This document shows, piece by piece, positions 1 through 7,507 of a DNA stretch of 20,691 bases; positions within the stretch are counted from its first letter, which is position 1, and each line of letters starts with the position of its first letter. The notes under the pieces are model-generated. The model ran no database searches, was not told the origin of the DNA, and was given only the letters and a program-made list of their open reading frames with translations. The translations under genes and the position numbers were made by a program. Source of the DNA: Actinomycetospora sp. (GTDB lineage Bacteria; Actinomycetota; Actinomycetes; Mycobacteriales; Pseudonocardiaceae); NCBI GenBank assembly GCA_025925615.1, contig JAICLN010000019.1, positions 1-20,691 of the forward strand. The letters run 5' to 3'.

Positions 1-226
1 CCGGGTCCACGTCCAGTCGGTAGCCGCGGATCACCCCGGCCCGTTCGAGGCGCTGCACCCGCTCGGTCACCGCCGGCGCGGACATCCCCACGCGCCGCGC
101 GAGCGCGCTCATCGAGACCCGCGGGTCCTCGGCCAGCACCCGCAGGATGGCCCGGTTGACGTCGTCCAGCAGGCCCTTGTCGTTCTCCAGGCCGTGGGTG
201 GACCCGGCATCGCGAACTGCAGTCAC
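1..226 (-). CDS. Lrp/AsnC-family transcriptional regulator, N-terminal part (runs off the window)
   Basis: The readable 75 residues start at GTG (226-224) and form the winged-helix DNA-binding part of an Lrp/AsnC regulator. The pattern is LDDVNRAILRVLAEDPR, then SMSALARRVGMSAPAVTERV as the helix-turn-helix, then QRLERAGVIRGYRLDVDP. Family members are small feast/famine regulators that usually sense amino acids through a C-terminal RAM domain, which lies beyond position 1. I chose this start because the frame opens there and no later start fits before the conserved LLDDVNRAIL segment. No Shine-Dalgarno sequence is visible, and a -10-like CATAGT ends six bases before the GTG, so a leaderless mRNA is possible. 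The start codon sits inside an inverted repeat (222-246). Target genes are unknown; they may lie outside the window. Confidence 0.85.
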   Translation of the reverse strand, partial: MTAVRDAGSTHGLENDKGLLDDVNRAILRVLAEDPRVSMSALARRVGMSAPAVTERVQRLERAGVIRGYRLDVDP

Positions 227-246
227 GAGATCACTATGACCGTGAC
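222..246. promoter_or_regulatory. Inverted repeat overlapping the start of the AsnC-type gene, possible self-operator
   Basis: GTCACG (222-227) and CGTGAC (241-246) are perfect inverted arms separated by 13 bases. The right-hand arm for the gene covers its GTG start, and the spacer contains the -10-like CATAGT (minus strand). Lrp/AsnC regulators commonly bind such dyads and autoregulate, so this is a reasonable operator candidate. The binding role is inferred, not shown. Confidence 0.4.
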
Positions 247-320
247 TTCCCCATGGAGTCCAGCCCTGCGACCTCGCAGACTTGAGGTCCACGACGGCGA
301 GGGGAGGGGCGGTGAGCAGG

Positions 321-1811
321 TCAGACGACGGGCGAGAGCATCGCCGGCGCCCCGGCGTCGACCGTCTCCCAGGCGGCCGCGAGCCGCGCCACGGCGTCGT
401 CGAGCACGTCCACGGGGTGGGTGTACGGCACGCGCAGGAACCCCTCGAAGGCACCGCCGGTGCCGAACCGCGGGCCGGCCGCGAGGTGCAGCCCGTGCCG
501 CGCCGCGGCCTCGACCAGCACGCTGGACCGGGGCGCGGCGAGGTCGACCCACAGGCTCAGGCCCCCCGTGGGCCGGGGCGCCGACCACTCCGGCAGCAGC
601 CGGGCGAGGGCGCCGAGCAGGTGGTCGCGCCGCGCCGCCATCGTCGTGCGTCGCTCGGGCAGGATCGCGTCCACGCGACCCAGCAGGGCCAGGGCCACGA
701 GCTGCTCGAGCACCGGCGAGGCGATGTCGTCGGAGGCCCGGCTGGTGGCGACCCGGCGCAGCACCGCCCGCGGCCCGCGCAGCCACCCGATCCGGATGCC
801 GCCCCAGACCGTCTTGGAGAGCGAGCCCAGGGTCAGCACCGGAGCCTCGCCGGGCACCGTCGCCCAGGCCCCGAGCGGCGGCGGGACGGGCTCGTCGAGC
901 CACAGGTCACGCAGGCAGTCGTCGACGACGAGCGGGACCCCGTGCCGCCGCGACGCCGCGACGACGGCGGCCCGCGTCTCGGGGTCCATGACCGCGCCGG
1001 TCGGGTTGTGGTGGTCGGGCACGAGGTAGGCGAGCGCGGGCGCGGACTCGCGCAGCGCCGCGGCGAACGCGGCGACGTCCCAGCGGGTGCGCCCGAGGGC
1101 GTCCCGGTCGAGGGCCATCGGGACCGGCCGCGCCGAGGCGTGGCGGACGAGGTCGATCGCGTTCGGGTAGGTCGGCTGCTCGAGCAGGATGCGGTCCCCG
1201 GGCCGGGCGAGCGCGCGCACGACGAGCGCGTGGGCGTGCTGCGAGCCGGCGGTCACCATCACCTCGTCCGGCGCGGTCGCCAGACCCTGCGCGGTGAGGC
1301 GGTCCGCGATGACCGTGCGCAGCGCGGGCAGGCCGAGCAGGTCGTACCCGGGCCCCACGAGGTGGTCCGGCAGCGCGGCGAGCGCCTCCTGGCCGGCCAG
1401 CGCGACGACCTCGGCCGGTGCCGCGGGCGCGGCGTGGGCGAGGTCGATGACGCCGGGCGTGCTCCCCGACGGACCGGGCGCCCCGATCGGGGCGAAGGGC
1501 GTGACCGGGCCCGACGTCGGGTCGGTCGGCAGGGCCGTCCAGGTCCCCGATCCACGCCGACGGGCCAGGTGCCCGCTCCCGCGGAGGTCCTCGTACGCGG
1601 CGGCCACCGTGCCGCGCCCGATCCCGAGCGCGACCGCGAGCTCCCGCTCACTGGGCACGCGGGTCCCGACGGCGAGCCGACCGTCACCGAGCAACGTGCG
1701 GACCCGGTCGGCCAGCGCCGCGTACCCGGCCCGGCCGTCGCCGGTCACGGCACCGAGGTGGCGGACGAACGCCGACCCGTTCAGCTGTTGCTCCACCACG
1801 TCACCTGCCAT
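321..1811 (-). CDS. MocR/PdxR-type regulator: GntR winged helix fused to aminotransferase fold I domain
   Basis: The protein is 496 residues from ATG 1811. Residues 25-95 are a GntR winged helix (GYAALADRVRTLLGDGRL, then VPSERELAVALGIGRGTVAA, then RRRGSGTW). The rest is an aminotransferase-like domain with YDLLGLPALR, a PTYPN segment, HNPTG (about 268-272) and the PLP lysine in SLSKTVWGGIRIGW (about K333). Both parts are intact, so it should bind PLP as an effector rather than act as a free enzyme. Known MocR proteins control PLP synthesis, GABA use or membrane proteins; the target here is probably the divergent small gene or the regulator itself. An in-frame TTG at 1820 would add three residues. 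No Shine-Dalgarno sequence precedes either start. It is followed 94 bases later by the AsnC-type gene in the same direction. Confidence 0.9.
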   Translation of the reverse strand: MAGDVVEQQLNGSAFVRHLGAVTGDGRAGYAALADRVRTLLGDGRLAVGTRVPSERELAVALGIGRGTVAAAYEDLRGSGHLARRRGSGTWTALPTDPTSGPVTPFAPIGAPGPSGSTPGVIDLAHAAPAAPAEVVALAGQEALAALPDHLVGPGYDLLGLPALRTVIADRLTAQGLATAPDEVMVTAGSQHAHALVVRALARPGDRILLEQPTYPNAIDLVRHASARPVPMALDRDALGRTRWDVAAFAAALRESAPALAYLVPDHHNPTGAVMDPETRAAVVAASRRHGVPLVVDDCLRDLWLDEPVPPPLGAWATVPGEAPVLTLGSLSKTVWGGIRIGWLRGPRAVLRRVATSRASDDIASPVLEQLVALALLGRVDAILPERRTTMAARRDHLLGALARLLPEWSAPRPTGGLSLWVDLAAPRSSVLVEAAARHGLHLAAGPRFGTGGAFEGFLRVPYTHPVDVLDDAVARLAAAWETVDAGAPAMLSPVV

Positions 1812-1895
1812 TACTGCCAATCAGCCTGCCACTCGGCGGGCATTGGCGGTCGATGTCCTGCCATTTCTCGGCCACTCTAGACCCTGAACCTGCCA
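1804..1895. promoter_or_regulatory. Phased direct repeats of CCTGCCA between the MocR gene and the small membrane gene
   Basis: CCTGCCA occurs exactly at 1804-1810, 1825-1831, 1857-1863 and 1889-1895, with a one-mismatch copy ACTGCCA at 1813-1819. Start-to-start distances of the exact copies are 21, 32 and 32, close to two, three and three turns of DNA, so all four lie on the same face. MocR proteins such as GabR bind direct repeats spaced by about three turns, so this is the expected form of operator. The first two copies overlap the start codon region of the MocR gene, which suggests self-repression. A TAGAGT hexamer on the minus strand (1879-1874) could be its -10. Confidence 0.6.
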
Positions 1896-1912
1896 CATCG
1901 AAGGAGAACACC

Positions 1913-2179
1913 GTGCTCACCGTCCTCGGAGCCCTCGTCGTCCTGGCCGTCCTCGCGGTGGCGCGCTACGGCGCCGACTCCCGCTTCGACAGCGGTCCGG
2001 ACCCGCGCGATCCCGCCCGGCCGCGGGGTCCGCAGTACGCCCACACCCCGGCCGCGGACCTCGCCCTGCTGGCCGCCCTCGGCCGTCGGATCGCCGCGCA
2101 CGGCCGGGCGTGGGAGAGCTACGACCGCGCGCTGCGGCCGTGGGAGCAGGACGCATCCCGTCCGCGCGAGCGGGTGTGA
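1913..2179 (+). CDS. Small membrane-anchored protein of unknown function
   Basis: This is an 88-residue protein. Residues 1-17 (VLTVLGALVVLAVLAVA) form one hydrophobic helix, followed by a short motif RYGADSRFDSGPDPRDP, a proline-rich linker, and a C-terminal segment that looks helical (DLALLAALGRRIAAHGRAW) with aromatic residues and charge. It is likely anchored by its N-terminus with a cytosolic tail. The GTG start at 1913 is supported by AAGGAG at 1901-1906, six bases upstream. A longer reading from ATG 1853 is possible but would run through the repeat array. The gene is divergent from the MocR regulator and shares its repeat-rich control region, so it is the best candidate target. I do not recognise a function. 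Confidence 0.7.
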   Translation: MLTVLGALVVLAVLAVARYGADSRFDSGPDPRDPARPRGPQYAHTPAADLALLAALGRRIAAHGRAWESYDRALRPWEQDASRPRERV

Positions 2180-2190
2180 CGCTCGGCGGC

Positions 2191-2236
2191 CGAGTGGACC
2201 GGCAGGGTCGGACCCGCAGCCGTGGAGGTCCACTCG
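2191..2236. repeat. 46-nt hairpin repeat, copy H1
   Basis: The outer arms CGAGTGGACC (2191-2200) and GGTCCACTCG (2227-2236) pair perfectly over 10 bp. The inner 26 bases contain a short second stem, GGGT/ACCC around CGG. It starts 11 bases after the stop of the small membrane gene, so it could end transcription; there is no T-run. Copy H2 follows 26 bases later. Confidence 0.85.
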
Positions 2237-2260
2237 CCGGCGCCGATCGGGCATGAGCCC

Positions 2261-2310
2261 ACCGAGTGGACCGTCAGGGCTGCCGCGGCAGCCGTGGGGG
2301 TCCACTCGGT
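2261..2310. repeat. Hairpin repeat, copy H2
   Basis: This is the same 46-nt unit as H1 (2263-2308), with the outer stem extended to 12 bp by flanking bases (ACCGAGTGGACC at 2261-2272 with GGTCCACTCGGT at 2299-2310). The inner sequence forms GGCTGCC/GGCAGCC around GC, a different and stronger inner stem than in H1. It lies between convergent genes, where a bidirectional terminator would fit. The remaining stretch, 2311-2454, shows no gene or further structure that I can support. Confidence 0.85.
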
Positions 2311-2454
2311 CCCGAGGGGCGCGGACGCCGAATGCCCGCCCCCCTCGCGCAGCGTGACGCGAGACCGCGACCACCTCTGGAGGACCGAGTCCCGGCGACC
2401 CGGTTCTGCGGTGCGGCCGTGAGCGCTGGTCACCGCCTGCGGGTGCGGACGCTC

Positions 2455-3276
2455 CTAGATCTCCGCGGCGGCCTCGCGGTCGAGCAGCCACAGGGTGCGC
2501 TCGGTCCCGGCCAGCCCGGCCAGCGGGACCTCGACCTCGGTCGCCCCGTGAGCGGCCCTGCCCAGCGCCTCCGCCTTGCCGGAGCCGGCAGCCGCGAGCC
2601 ACACCTCGCGGGCGGCGCGCGACGCGGCGAGGGTCAGGGAGATGCGTGTCGGCGGCGGCTTGGGGCAGCCCCGGACCGCGACGACGCCGGGCGCGGTCGC
2701 GTGAACGGCGGGGGAGTCGGGGAACACCGAGAGCGTGTGGCCCTCGGGCCCGCAGCCCGCGAGCAGCACGTCGAACGCCGGCACCCCGGGCACCCCGGCC
2801 GCCTCGCCGAGCCGCGCGGACGCCGCCGTCAGTTCCTGCGCGTAGGCCTCGGCGCCCTGGTCGGGGTCGGCGGAGTCCTGCAGCTCGACGTCGCCCGCCT
2901 CCAGCGCTGCGTGCCCGGGCGTCGAGGACGCCATCGGGTGCACGCGGCCGGGGTCGAGCGGGAGCGCGTCGAGCAGCGCCTCGCGGGCCTGGGCGTCGTT
3001 GCGCTCGGCGTCGCCGGCCGGGACGAAGCGCTCGTCGCCCCAGAAGACCTCGACGGCCGACCAGTCGACGGTGTCCCGGTCCGGCGAGGCCGCGACGGAG
3101 CGCAGCATCGCGATGCCGACGCCGCCCCCGGTCAGGACGACCGAGGCCACGCCGCGTGCCGACTGCGCCGCCGCGAGGGCCGCCAGGAGGCGGGCAGCGG
3201 CGTCGTCGGCCACCGCCTGCTCGTCGTCGTGGACGACGACCTCGCGGCCGGCGACGACGCGGGTGTCGGTACTCAT
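2455..3276 (-). CDS. pgl: 6-phosphogluconolactonase
   Basis: The enzyme hydrolyses 6-phosphogluconolactone to 6-phosphogluconate, step two of the oxidative pentose phosphate pathway, in the cytosol. At 273 residues it is of normal to slightly long length. Family motifs are VVLTGGG (46-52), FWGDERFVP (78-86), the catalytic GCGPEGHTLSVFP (174-186) and KPPPTRISLTL (206-216). The catalytic segment is usually GPDGH with aspartate; here it is GPEGH. The ATG at 3276 overlaps the opcA stop by four bases (ATGA), so the two are translationally coupled. It is the last gene of the operon and ends at TAG 2457-2455, facing the small membrane gene across the hairpin repeats. Identification is by motifs and by its place next to zwf and opcA. 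Confidence 0.95.
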   Translation of the reverse strand: MSTDTRVVAGREVVVHDDEQAVADDAAARLLAALAAAQSARGVASVVLTGGGVGIAMLRSVAASPDRDTVDWSAVEVFWGDERFVPAGDAERNDAQAREALLDALPLDPGRVHPMASSTPGHAALEAGDVELQDSADPDQGAEAYAQELTAASARLGEAAGVPGVPAFDVLLAGCGPEGHTLSVFPDSPAVHATAPGVVAVRGCPKPPPTRISLTLAASRAAREVWLAAAGSGKAEALGRAAHGATEVEVPLAGLAGTERTLWLLDREAAAEI

Positions 3277-4223
3277 GACTTCACCTTCGCACGCGAGGAG
3301 CGGCGGCTCCCGTTGCGCGGGACGTTCTCGAGCGCCTCACGGAAGATCTCGTCGGGGTCGAGACGCCGCAGTTCCTCGGCCAGGCACTCCCGCACCGTGC
3401 GCCGGGGCAGGGCCACGCGCCGGGTCGGTTGGCCGGGCTGGGAGAGCCGGGAGGTCTTGCCGTCGAGGCGCCGCAGCTCCACGGCGCCCGAGGCGCGCTC
3501 CAGGCGGACCGCGCCGACGCCTCCGCCCGGCACCTCGGCGGAGGTGCGCTCCACCGGCACGCCCAGGCGCGACGCGAGCCAGCCGGCGAGCAGGTCGGCG
3601 GAGGCGGAGTCGGCCTCGCCGGACACCTCGACGCGTGTGACGTCCTCGTGCGGCGGCTCGTCGAGCGCCGCGGTCAGCAGCGCCCGCCACGAGGTGATGC
3701 GGGTCCAGGCGAGGTCGGTGTCGCCGGCGCGGAAGCGCCCGCCCAGCCTCGCGAGCGTCTTCGACGGCGAGCGCGTCGTGGACACGTCGGTGATCCGCCG
3801 TCCCGCCACCGCGCCGATGGGGTCCTCCGCCGGCGCGACCGGCGGCTCGCCCGGCCACCAGGCGACGATCGGGGCGTCCGGGAGCAGCAGCGGGACGATG
3901 ATGCTGCCGCCCTGGTCGGAGAGCGGGCCGTACATGCGCAGCACGATCACCTCGCTCGCGCCGGCGTCGCCGCCGATGCGGATCTGCGCGTCCAGCCGGG
4001 AGGCCGCCCGCCGGAGGCCCCGGGCGAGCACCAGCACGCGGCACGGGTGCTCCCGCGACGCGTCGTTGGCGGCCTGGATCGCGCTCTCGGCCCCGGGGCC
4101 GTCCTCGGTGGAGATGACGAGGGTGAGCACCCGGCCGAGGGCGACGGCGCCCGCGCTCTCGCGCAGCTCCACCATCTTGCGGTTGACCGCCGACGTGTCG
4201 GTCGAGGGCAGGTCGACGATCAT
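3273..4223 (-). CDS. opcA: OpcA, assembly/activation protein of glucose-6-phosphate dehydrogenase
   Basis: OpcA is needed for full activity or oligomer assembly of G6P dehydrogenase in cyanobacteria and many actinobacteria; it has no known catalytic activity. This protein has 316 residues, about the actinobacterial length. Recognisable features are MIVDLPSTDTSAVNRKMVELRE at the N-terminus (split here as MIVDLPSTDTSAV and NRKMVELRE), a central PLLLPDAPIVAWWPGEPP, ITDVSTTRS, and a basic C-terminal tail. The ATG (4223-4221) begins immediately after the zwf stop TAG (4226-4224) with no gap, and its own stop overlaps pgl. This zwf-opcA-pgl order is the standard actinobacterial arrangement and supports the call. 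Confidence 0.95.
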   Translation of the reverse strand: MIVDLPSTDTSAVNRKMVELRESAGAVALGRVLTLVISTEDGPGAESAIQAANDASREHPCRVLVLARGLRRAASRLDAQIRIGGDAGASEVIVLRMYGPLSDQGGSIIVPLLLPDAPIVAWWPGEPPVAPAEDPIGAVAGRRITDVSTTRSPSKTLARLGGRFRAGDTDLAWTRITSWRALLTAALDEPPHEDVTRVEVSGEADSASADLLAGWLASRLGVPVERTSAEVPGGGVGAVRLERASGAVELRRLDGKTSRLSQPGQPTRRVALPRRTVRECLAEELRRLDPDEIFREALENVPRNGSRRSSRAKVKS

Positions 4224-5771
4224 CTACGGACGCCTCCAGACGCGGCCGGTGCGCGAGAGGAGCTCATCGGCCGAGCGCGGCCCCCACGTGCCCGCTGCGT
4301 AGGCGTCGGGGGAGCCCTCGCGGTGCCACTTCTCGATGACCGGGTCGAGGATCCGCCAGGACAGCTCGACCTCGGTGTTGGTGGGGAACAGGGACGGTTC
4401 GCCGAGCAGGACGTCGAGCAGCAGGCGCTCGTAGGCCTCCGGGGAGGCCTCGGTGAACGCGGTGCCGTACCCGAAGTCCATCGTGACGTCGCGGACCTCC
4501 ATGCCCGAGCCCGGGACCTTGGAGCCGAACCGCAGCGTCACGCCCTCGTCGGGCTGCACCCGCACGACCAGCGCGTTCTGCCCGAGCTCCTCGGTCATCG
4601 TCTGGTCGAACGGGAGGTGCGGGGCGCGCTTGAACACCACGGCGATCTCGGTGACGCGGCGACCCAGCCGCTTGCCGGTGCGCAGGTAGAACGGCACCCC
4701 GGCCCAGCGCCGGGTGTCGACCTGGCAGGTGATCGCCGCGTAGGTCTCGGTGACCGAGTCGGACGGGAACCCCTCCTCCTGCTGCAGTCCCTTGACCTCG
4801 GAGGAGCCCTGCCACCCGGCCGCGTACTGACCGCGGGCGGTCGTCTCGTCCATCGGCTCGGCGAGCTTCGTCGCCGACAGCACCTTGATCTTCTCCTCGC
4901 GCAGGTCGTGCGGGGAGAACGACAGCGGCTCCTCCATCGCGGTGAGCGCGAGCAGCTGCAGCAGGTGGTTCTGGATGACGTCGCGGGCGGCGCCGATGCC
5001 GTCGTAGTAGCCGGCGCGGCCGCCCACCCCGATGTCCTCGGCCATCGTGATCTGCACGTGGTCGACGTGGTGGGAGTTCCAGATCGGCTCGAACAGCTCG
5101 TTGGCGAACCGCAGCGCGAGCAGGTTCTGCACCGTCTCCTTGCCGAGGTAGTGGTCGATGCGGAACACCGAATCCTCGGGGAAGACGTCGTTGACGATGC
5201 CGTTGAGCTCCCGCGCCGAGTGCAGGTCGTGGCCGAACGGCTTCTCGATGACGACGCGACGCCACGCGTCCTCGGTCGAGTCCGCCAGCCCCGACCGGGA
5301 GAGCTGCTTGCACACGGTCGGGAACGCGTCCGGCGGGATCGAGAGGTAGAACGCGTGGTTCCCGTTGGTGCCGCGCTCGGTGTCCAGCTCGGTGACCGTG
5401 GCCGCCAGCCGGTCGAACGCGTCGTCGTCGTCGAAGGTGCCCTGCACGAACCGCAGGCCCTCGGCGAGCCGGTCCCACACCTCGGAGCGGAACGGCGTGC
5501 GGGCGTGCTCGCGGACGGCGTCGTGGACGACCTCCGCGAAGTCCTCGTCCGCCCAGTTCCGCCGCGCGAACCCGACCAGCGCGAAGCCGGGCGGCAGCAG
5601 CCCCCGGTTCGCGAGGTCGTAGATCGCGGGCATGAGCTTCTTGCGCGCGAGGTCGCCGGTCACGCCGAAGAGCACGAGCCCGCTCGGGCCCGCGATCCGG
5701 GGCAGCCGCTTGTCCCGCGCGTCGCGCAGCGGGTTGGTCCAGGTCTGCGTCGGGGAGCCGGGACGGCTCAC
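4224..5771 (-). CDS. zwf: Glucose-6-phosphate 1-dehydrogenase
   Basis: The enzyme oxidises glucose 6-phosphate to 6-phosphogluconolactone and reduces NADP+, the entry step of the oxidative pentose phosphate pathway. The protein has 515 residues. The nucleotide-binding stretch is GLVLFGVTGDLARKKLMPAI (31-50), EKPFGHD lies at about 176-182, and the substrate/active-site signature is RIDHYLGKETVQNLLALRF (about 204-222). I chose GTG 5771 because GGAGG stands seven bases upstream and the codon overlaps the pgi stop as GTGA. A much longer open frame continues upstream, but it is only antisense-free read-through across pgi. The C-terminus ends exactly at the start of opcA. The reading frame shows no defects. 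Confidence 0.96.
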   Translation of the reverse strand: MSRPGSPTQTWTNPLRDARDKRLPRIAGPSGLVLFGVTGDLARKKLMPAIYDLANRGLLPPGFALVGFARRNWADEDFAEVVHDAVREHARTPFRSEVWDRLAEGLRFVQGTFDDDDAFDRLAATVTELDTERGTNGNHAFYLSIPPDAFPTVCKQLSRSGLADSTEDAWRRVVIEKPFGHDLHSARELNGIVNDVFPEDSVFRIDHYLGKETVQNLLALRFANELFEPIWNSHHVDHVQITMAEDIGVGGRAGYYDGIGAARDVIQNHLLQLLALTAMEEPLSFSPHDLREEKIKVLSATKLAEPMDETTARGQYAAGWQGSSEVKGLQQEEGFPSDSVTETYAAITCQVDTRRWAGVPFYLRTGKRLGRRVTEIAVVFKRAPHLPFDQTMTEELGQNALVVRVQPDEGVTLRFGSKVPGSGMEVRDVTMDFGYGTAFTEASPEAYERLLLDVLLGEPSLFPTNTEVELSWRILDPVIEKWHREGSPDAYAAGTWGPRSADELLSRTGRVWRRP

Positions 5772-7507
5772 CGCGTCACCTCCGATGAGCCTCTGCCCGT
5801 CGCTCCGCTCGCCTGGGCGACCGCGTTCGCCAGCGCCATCAGGCCGGCCGCCCGGTCGGCCAGGTGCACCCGCAGCACGGGCCGGCCGTGGTCGGCGAGG
5901 ACCTGCGCGTCGCCCGCGGCCTGCGCGTGCTGGAGCTGGCCGAAGGTGAAGGGCTGGTCGGGGATGGCGAGATCGTCGGCCACCGAGCCCGTGATCTGCA
6001 GGAACACGCCGTTCTGGTGGCCGCCCTTGTGGTACTGCCCGGTCGAGTGCAGGAACCGCGGACCCCAGCCGAAGGTGGTCTGCAGCCCCGTCCGGCTCGC
6101 GATCTCGGCGCGCAGCACGCTGGCCGACGCGTCGTCCAGGCGGTCGAGGTAGGCCTGCACGGCCACGTAGCCGTGATCGGGCGCGGCGTCGACGAGCGCC
6201 TGGAGCGCCTCGGCGAGCGTGCCGGGGGAGCCCAGCCACGAACCGCCGCGGACCTCGACGGGGCCGTCGACGAGCACCGGCGCCTCGTCCTGGGCCGGTC
6301 CGGAGCCGGACCCGGCCGCGGCGAGGAGGTCGCGGGTGGCCTGCTTCGCGGACTCGACGTCGGGCTGGTCGAACGGGTCGATCCCGATGAGGCGCCCGGC
6401 CAGCGCCACCGCGGTCTCCCACAGCAGGAACTGGCCGCCGAGGGTGCCCTCGGCCGCGATCTGGGCGTTGCCGGTGGCGGGCCCGATGGTGACGACGGTG
6501 GCGTCGGTGCCGTGGTCGGCGAAGCCCGGGGCCTCGGGCGACTCGACGACCACCGGCAGGAGACCGAGGCCCTGCTTGCCGGTGGACTCGGCGATGAGCT
6601 GCTCGGCCCAGTCCCCGAAGCCGATCAGGCCGGAGCCGGAGTCGGCGAGGACGACCTTCTCGGCGCCCGCGTTGTGCGCGGCGGCCAGGGCGGCGCCGAG
6701 CAGGATCGCGGGGTTGTCGGCGCTGTCGGCCTGCAGCGCGGGGGCCGCCGCGGCGGCCTCGTCGAGCAGCGCGCCGACGTCGACGCCGGCGAGCGCCGAG
6801 GGGACCAGCCCGAACGCGGTGAGCGCCGAGTAGCGCCCGCCCACCTCCGGGTCCGCCTCGACGGTGGTGCGGTAGCCCTGGTCGGTCGCGAGCTGCTCGA
6901 GCTTCGTGCCCGGGTCGGTCACGACGACCATCCGGCCCGCCGCGTCGATCCCGTTCGCGGCGAAGACCTCGGCGAACGTCCGGCGCTGGCTGTCGGTCTC
7001 GACGGTGCCGCCGGACTTCGAGCTGACCACCAGCACGGTGCGCGAGAGGTCGCCGGCCAGCGCGTCGGACACCTGGCCGGGGTCGGTGGTGTCGAGCACC
7101 GTGATCGGGTGCGCACCGCCCACCGCGGAGCCGGAGCGGGTGTGGCAGATGACCTCGGGCGCGAGCGACGAGCCGCCCATCCCGGCGAGGACGACGCGGT
7201 CGACGCCCTCGGCGTGCAGGTCACCGCGCAGCGCGGTGAGCCGCTCGACCAGCGGGCGGGACGACTCGTGCAGCGTCACCCAGCTCAGCCGCTTCGAGGC
7301 CTCGCTCTGCGCGTCCGGGCCCCACAGCGTGGGGTCCTGGCGGGCCAGGGCCGAGGCGACGCCGTCGCCGACCAGCTTCTCGACGAGCGCCGCGGCGGCG
7401 TCGGCGAGCTGCGGGTCGACCAGCGAGACCGAGATCCCGCCGGCCCCCCGGGTCGAGCTCCGCTCCCCTGTCGGCGTGCTGGCCCCTTCGTCTCCCGCCG
7501 CGCTCAC
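5768..7507 (-). CDS. pgi: Glucose-6-phosphate isomerase
   Basis: The enzyme interconverts glucose 6-phosphate and fructose 6-phosphate, linking glycolysis to the pentose phosphate genes around it. The protein has 579 residues with two SIS-type sugar isomerase domains: [12 protein letters not shown] (108-119), [10 protein letters not shown] (162-171), GGRYSAL (223-229), the catalytic-region [11 protein letters not shown] (301-311), and HKGGHQNG (493-500). The GTG at 7507 overlaps the tal stop by four bases (GTGA), with GGAG five bases upstream. In M. tuberculosis, as I recall, pgi lies elsewhere, so its place between tal and zwf distinguishes this lineage. Residues 1-25 are low in hydrophobics, rich in Ser/Gly/Thr and probably disordered. 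The isomerase is of the tal-linked type, not the classic mycobacterial pgi. Confidence 0.93.
   Translation of the reverse strand: MSAAGDEGASTPTGERSSTRGAGGISVSLVDPQLADAAAALVEKLVGDGVASALARQDPTLWGPDAQSEASKRLSWVTLHESSRPLVERLTALRGDLHAEGVDRVVLAGMGGSSLAPEVICHTRSGSAVGGAHPITVLDTTDPGQVSDALAGDLSRTVLVVSSKSGGTVETDSQRRTFAEVFAANGIDAAGRMVVVTDPGTKLEQLATDQGYRTTVEADPEVGGRYSALTAFGLVPSALAGVDVGALLDEAAAAAPALQADSADNPAILLGAALAAAHNAGAEKVVLADSGSGLIGFGDWAEQLIAESTGKQGLGLLPVVVESPEAPGFADHGTDATVVTIGPATGNAQIAAEGTLGGQFLLWETAVALAGRLIGIDPFDQPDVESAKQATRDLLAAAGSGSGPAQDEAPVLVDGPVEVRGGSWLGSPGTLAEALQALVDAAPDHGYVAVQAYLDRLDDASASVLRAEIASRTGLQTTFGWGPRFLHSTGQYHKGGHQNGVFLQITGSVADDLAIPDQPFTFGQLQHAQAAGDAQVLADHGRPVLRVHLADRAAGLMALANAVAQASGATGRGSSEVTR

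Noticed and set aside
3429..6152. Long open frame of 907 codons on the plus strand
   Set aside because: It lies antisense to opcA and zwf, is made of Arg/Gly/Val/His-rich low-complexity sequence, and is explained by very high GC with few stop codons. The minus-strand genes show clear conserved motifs.
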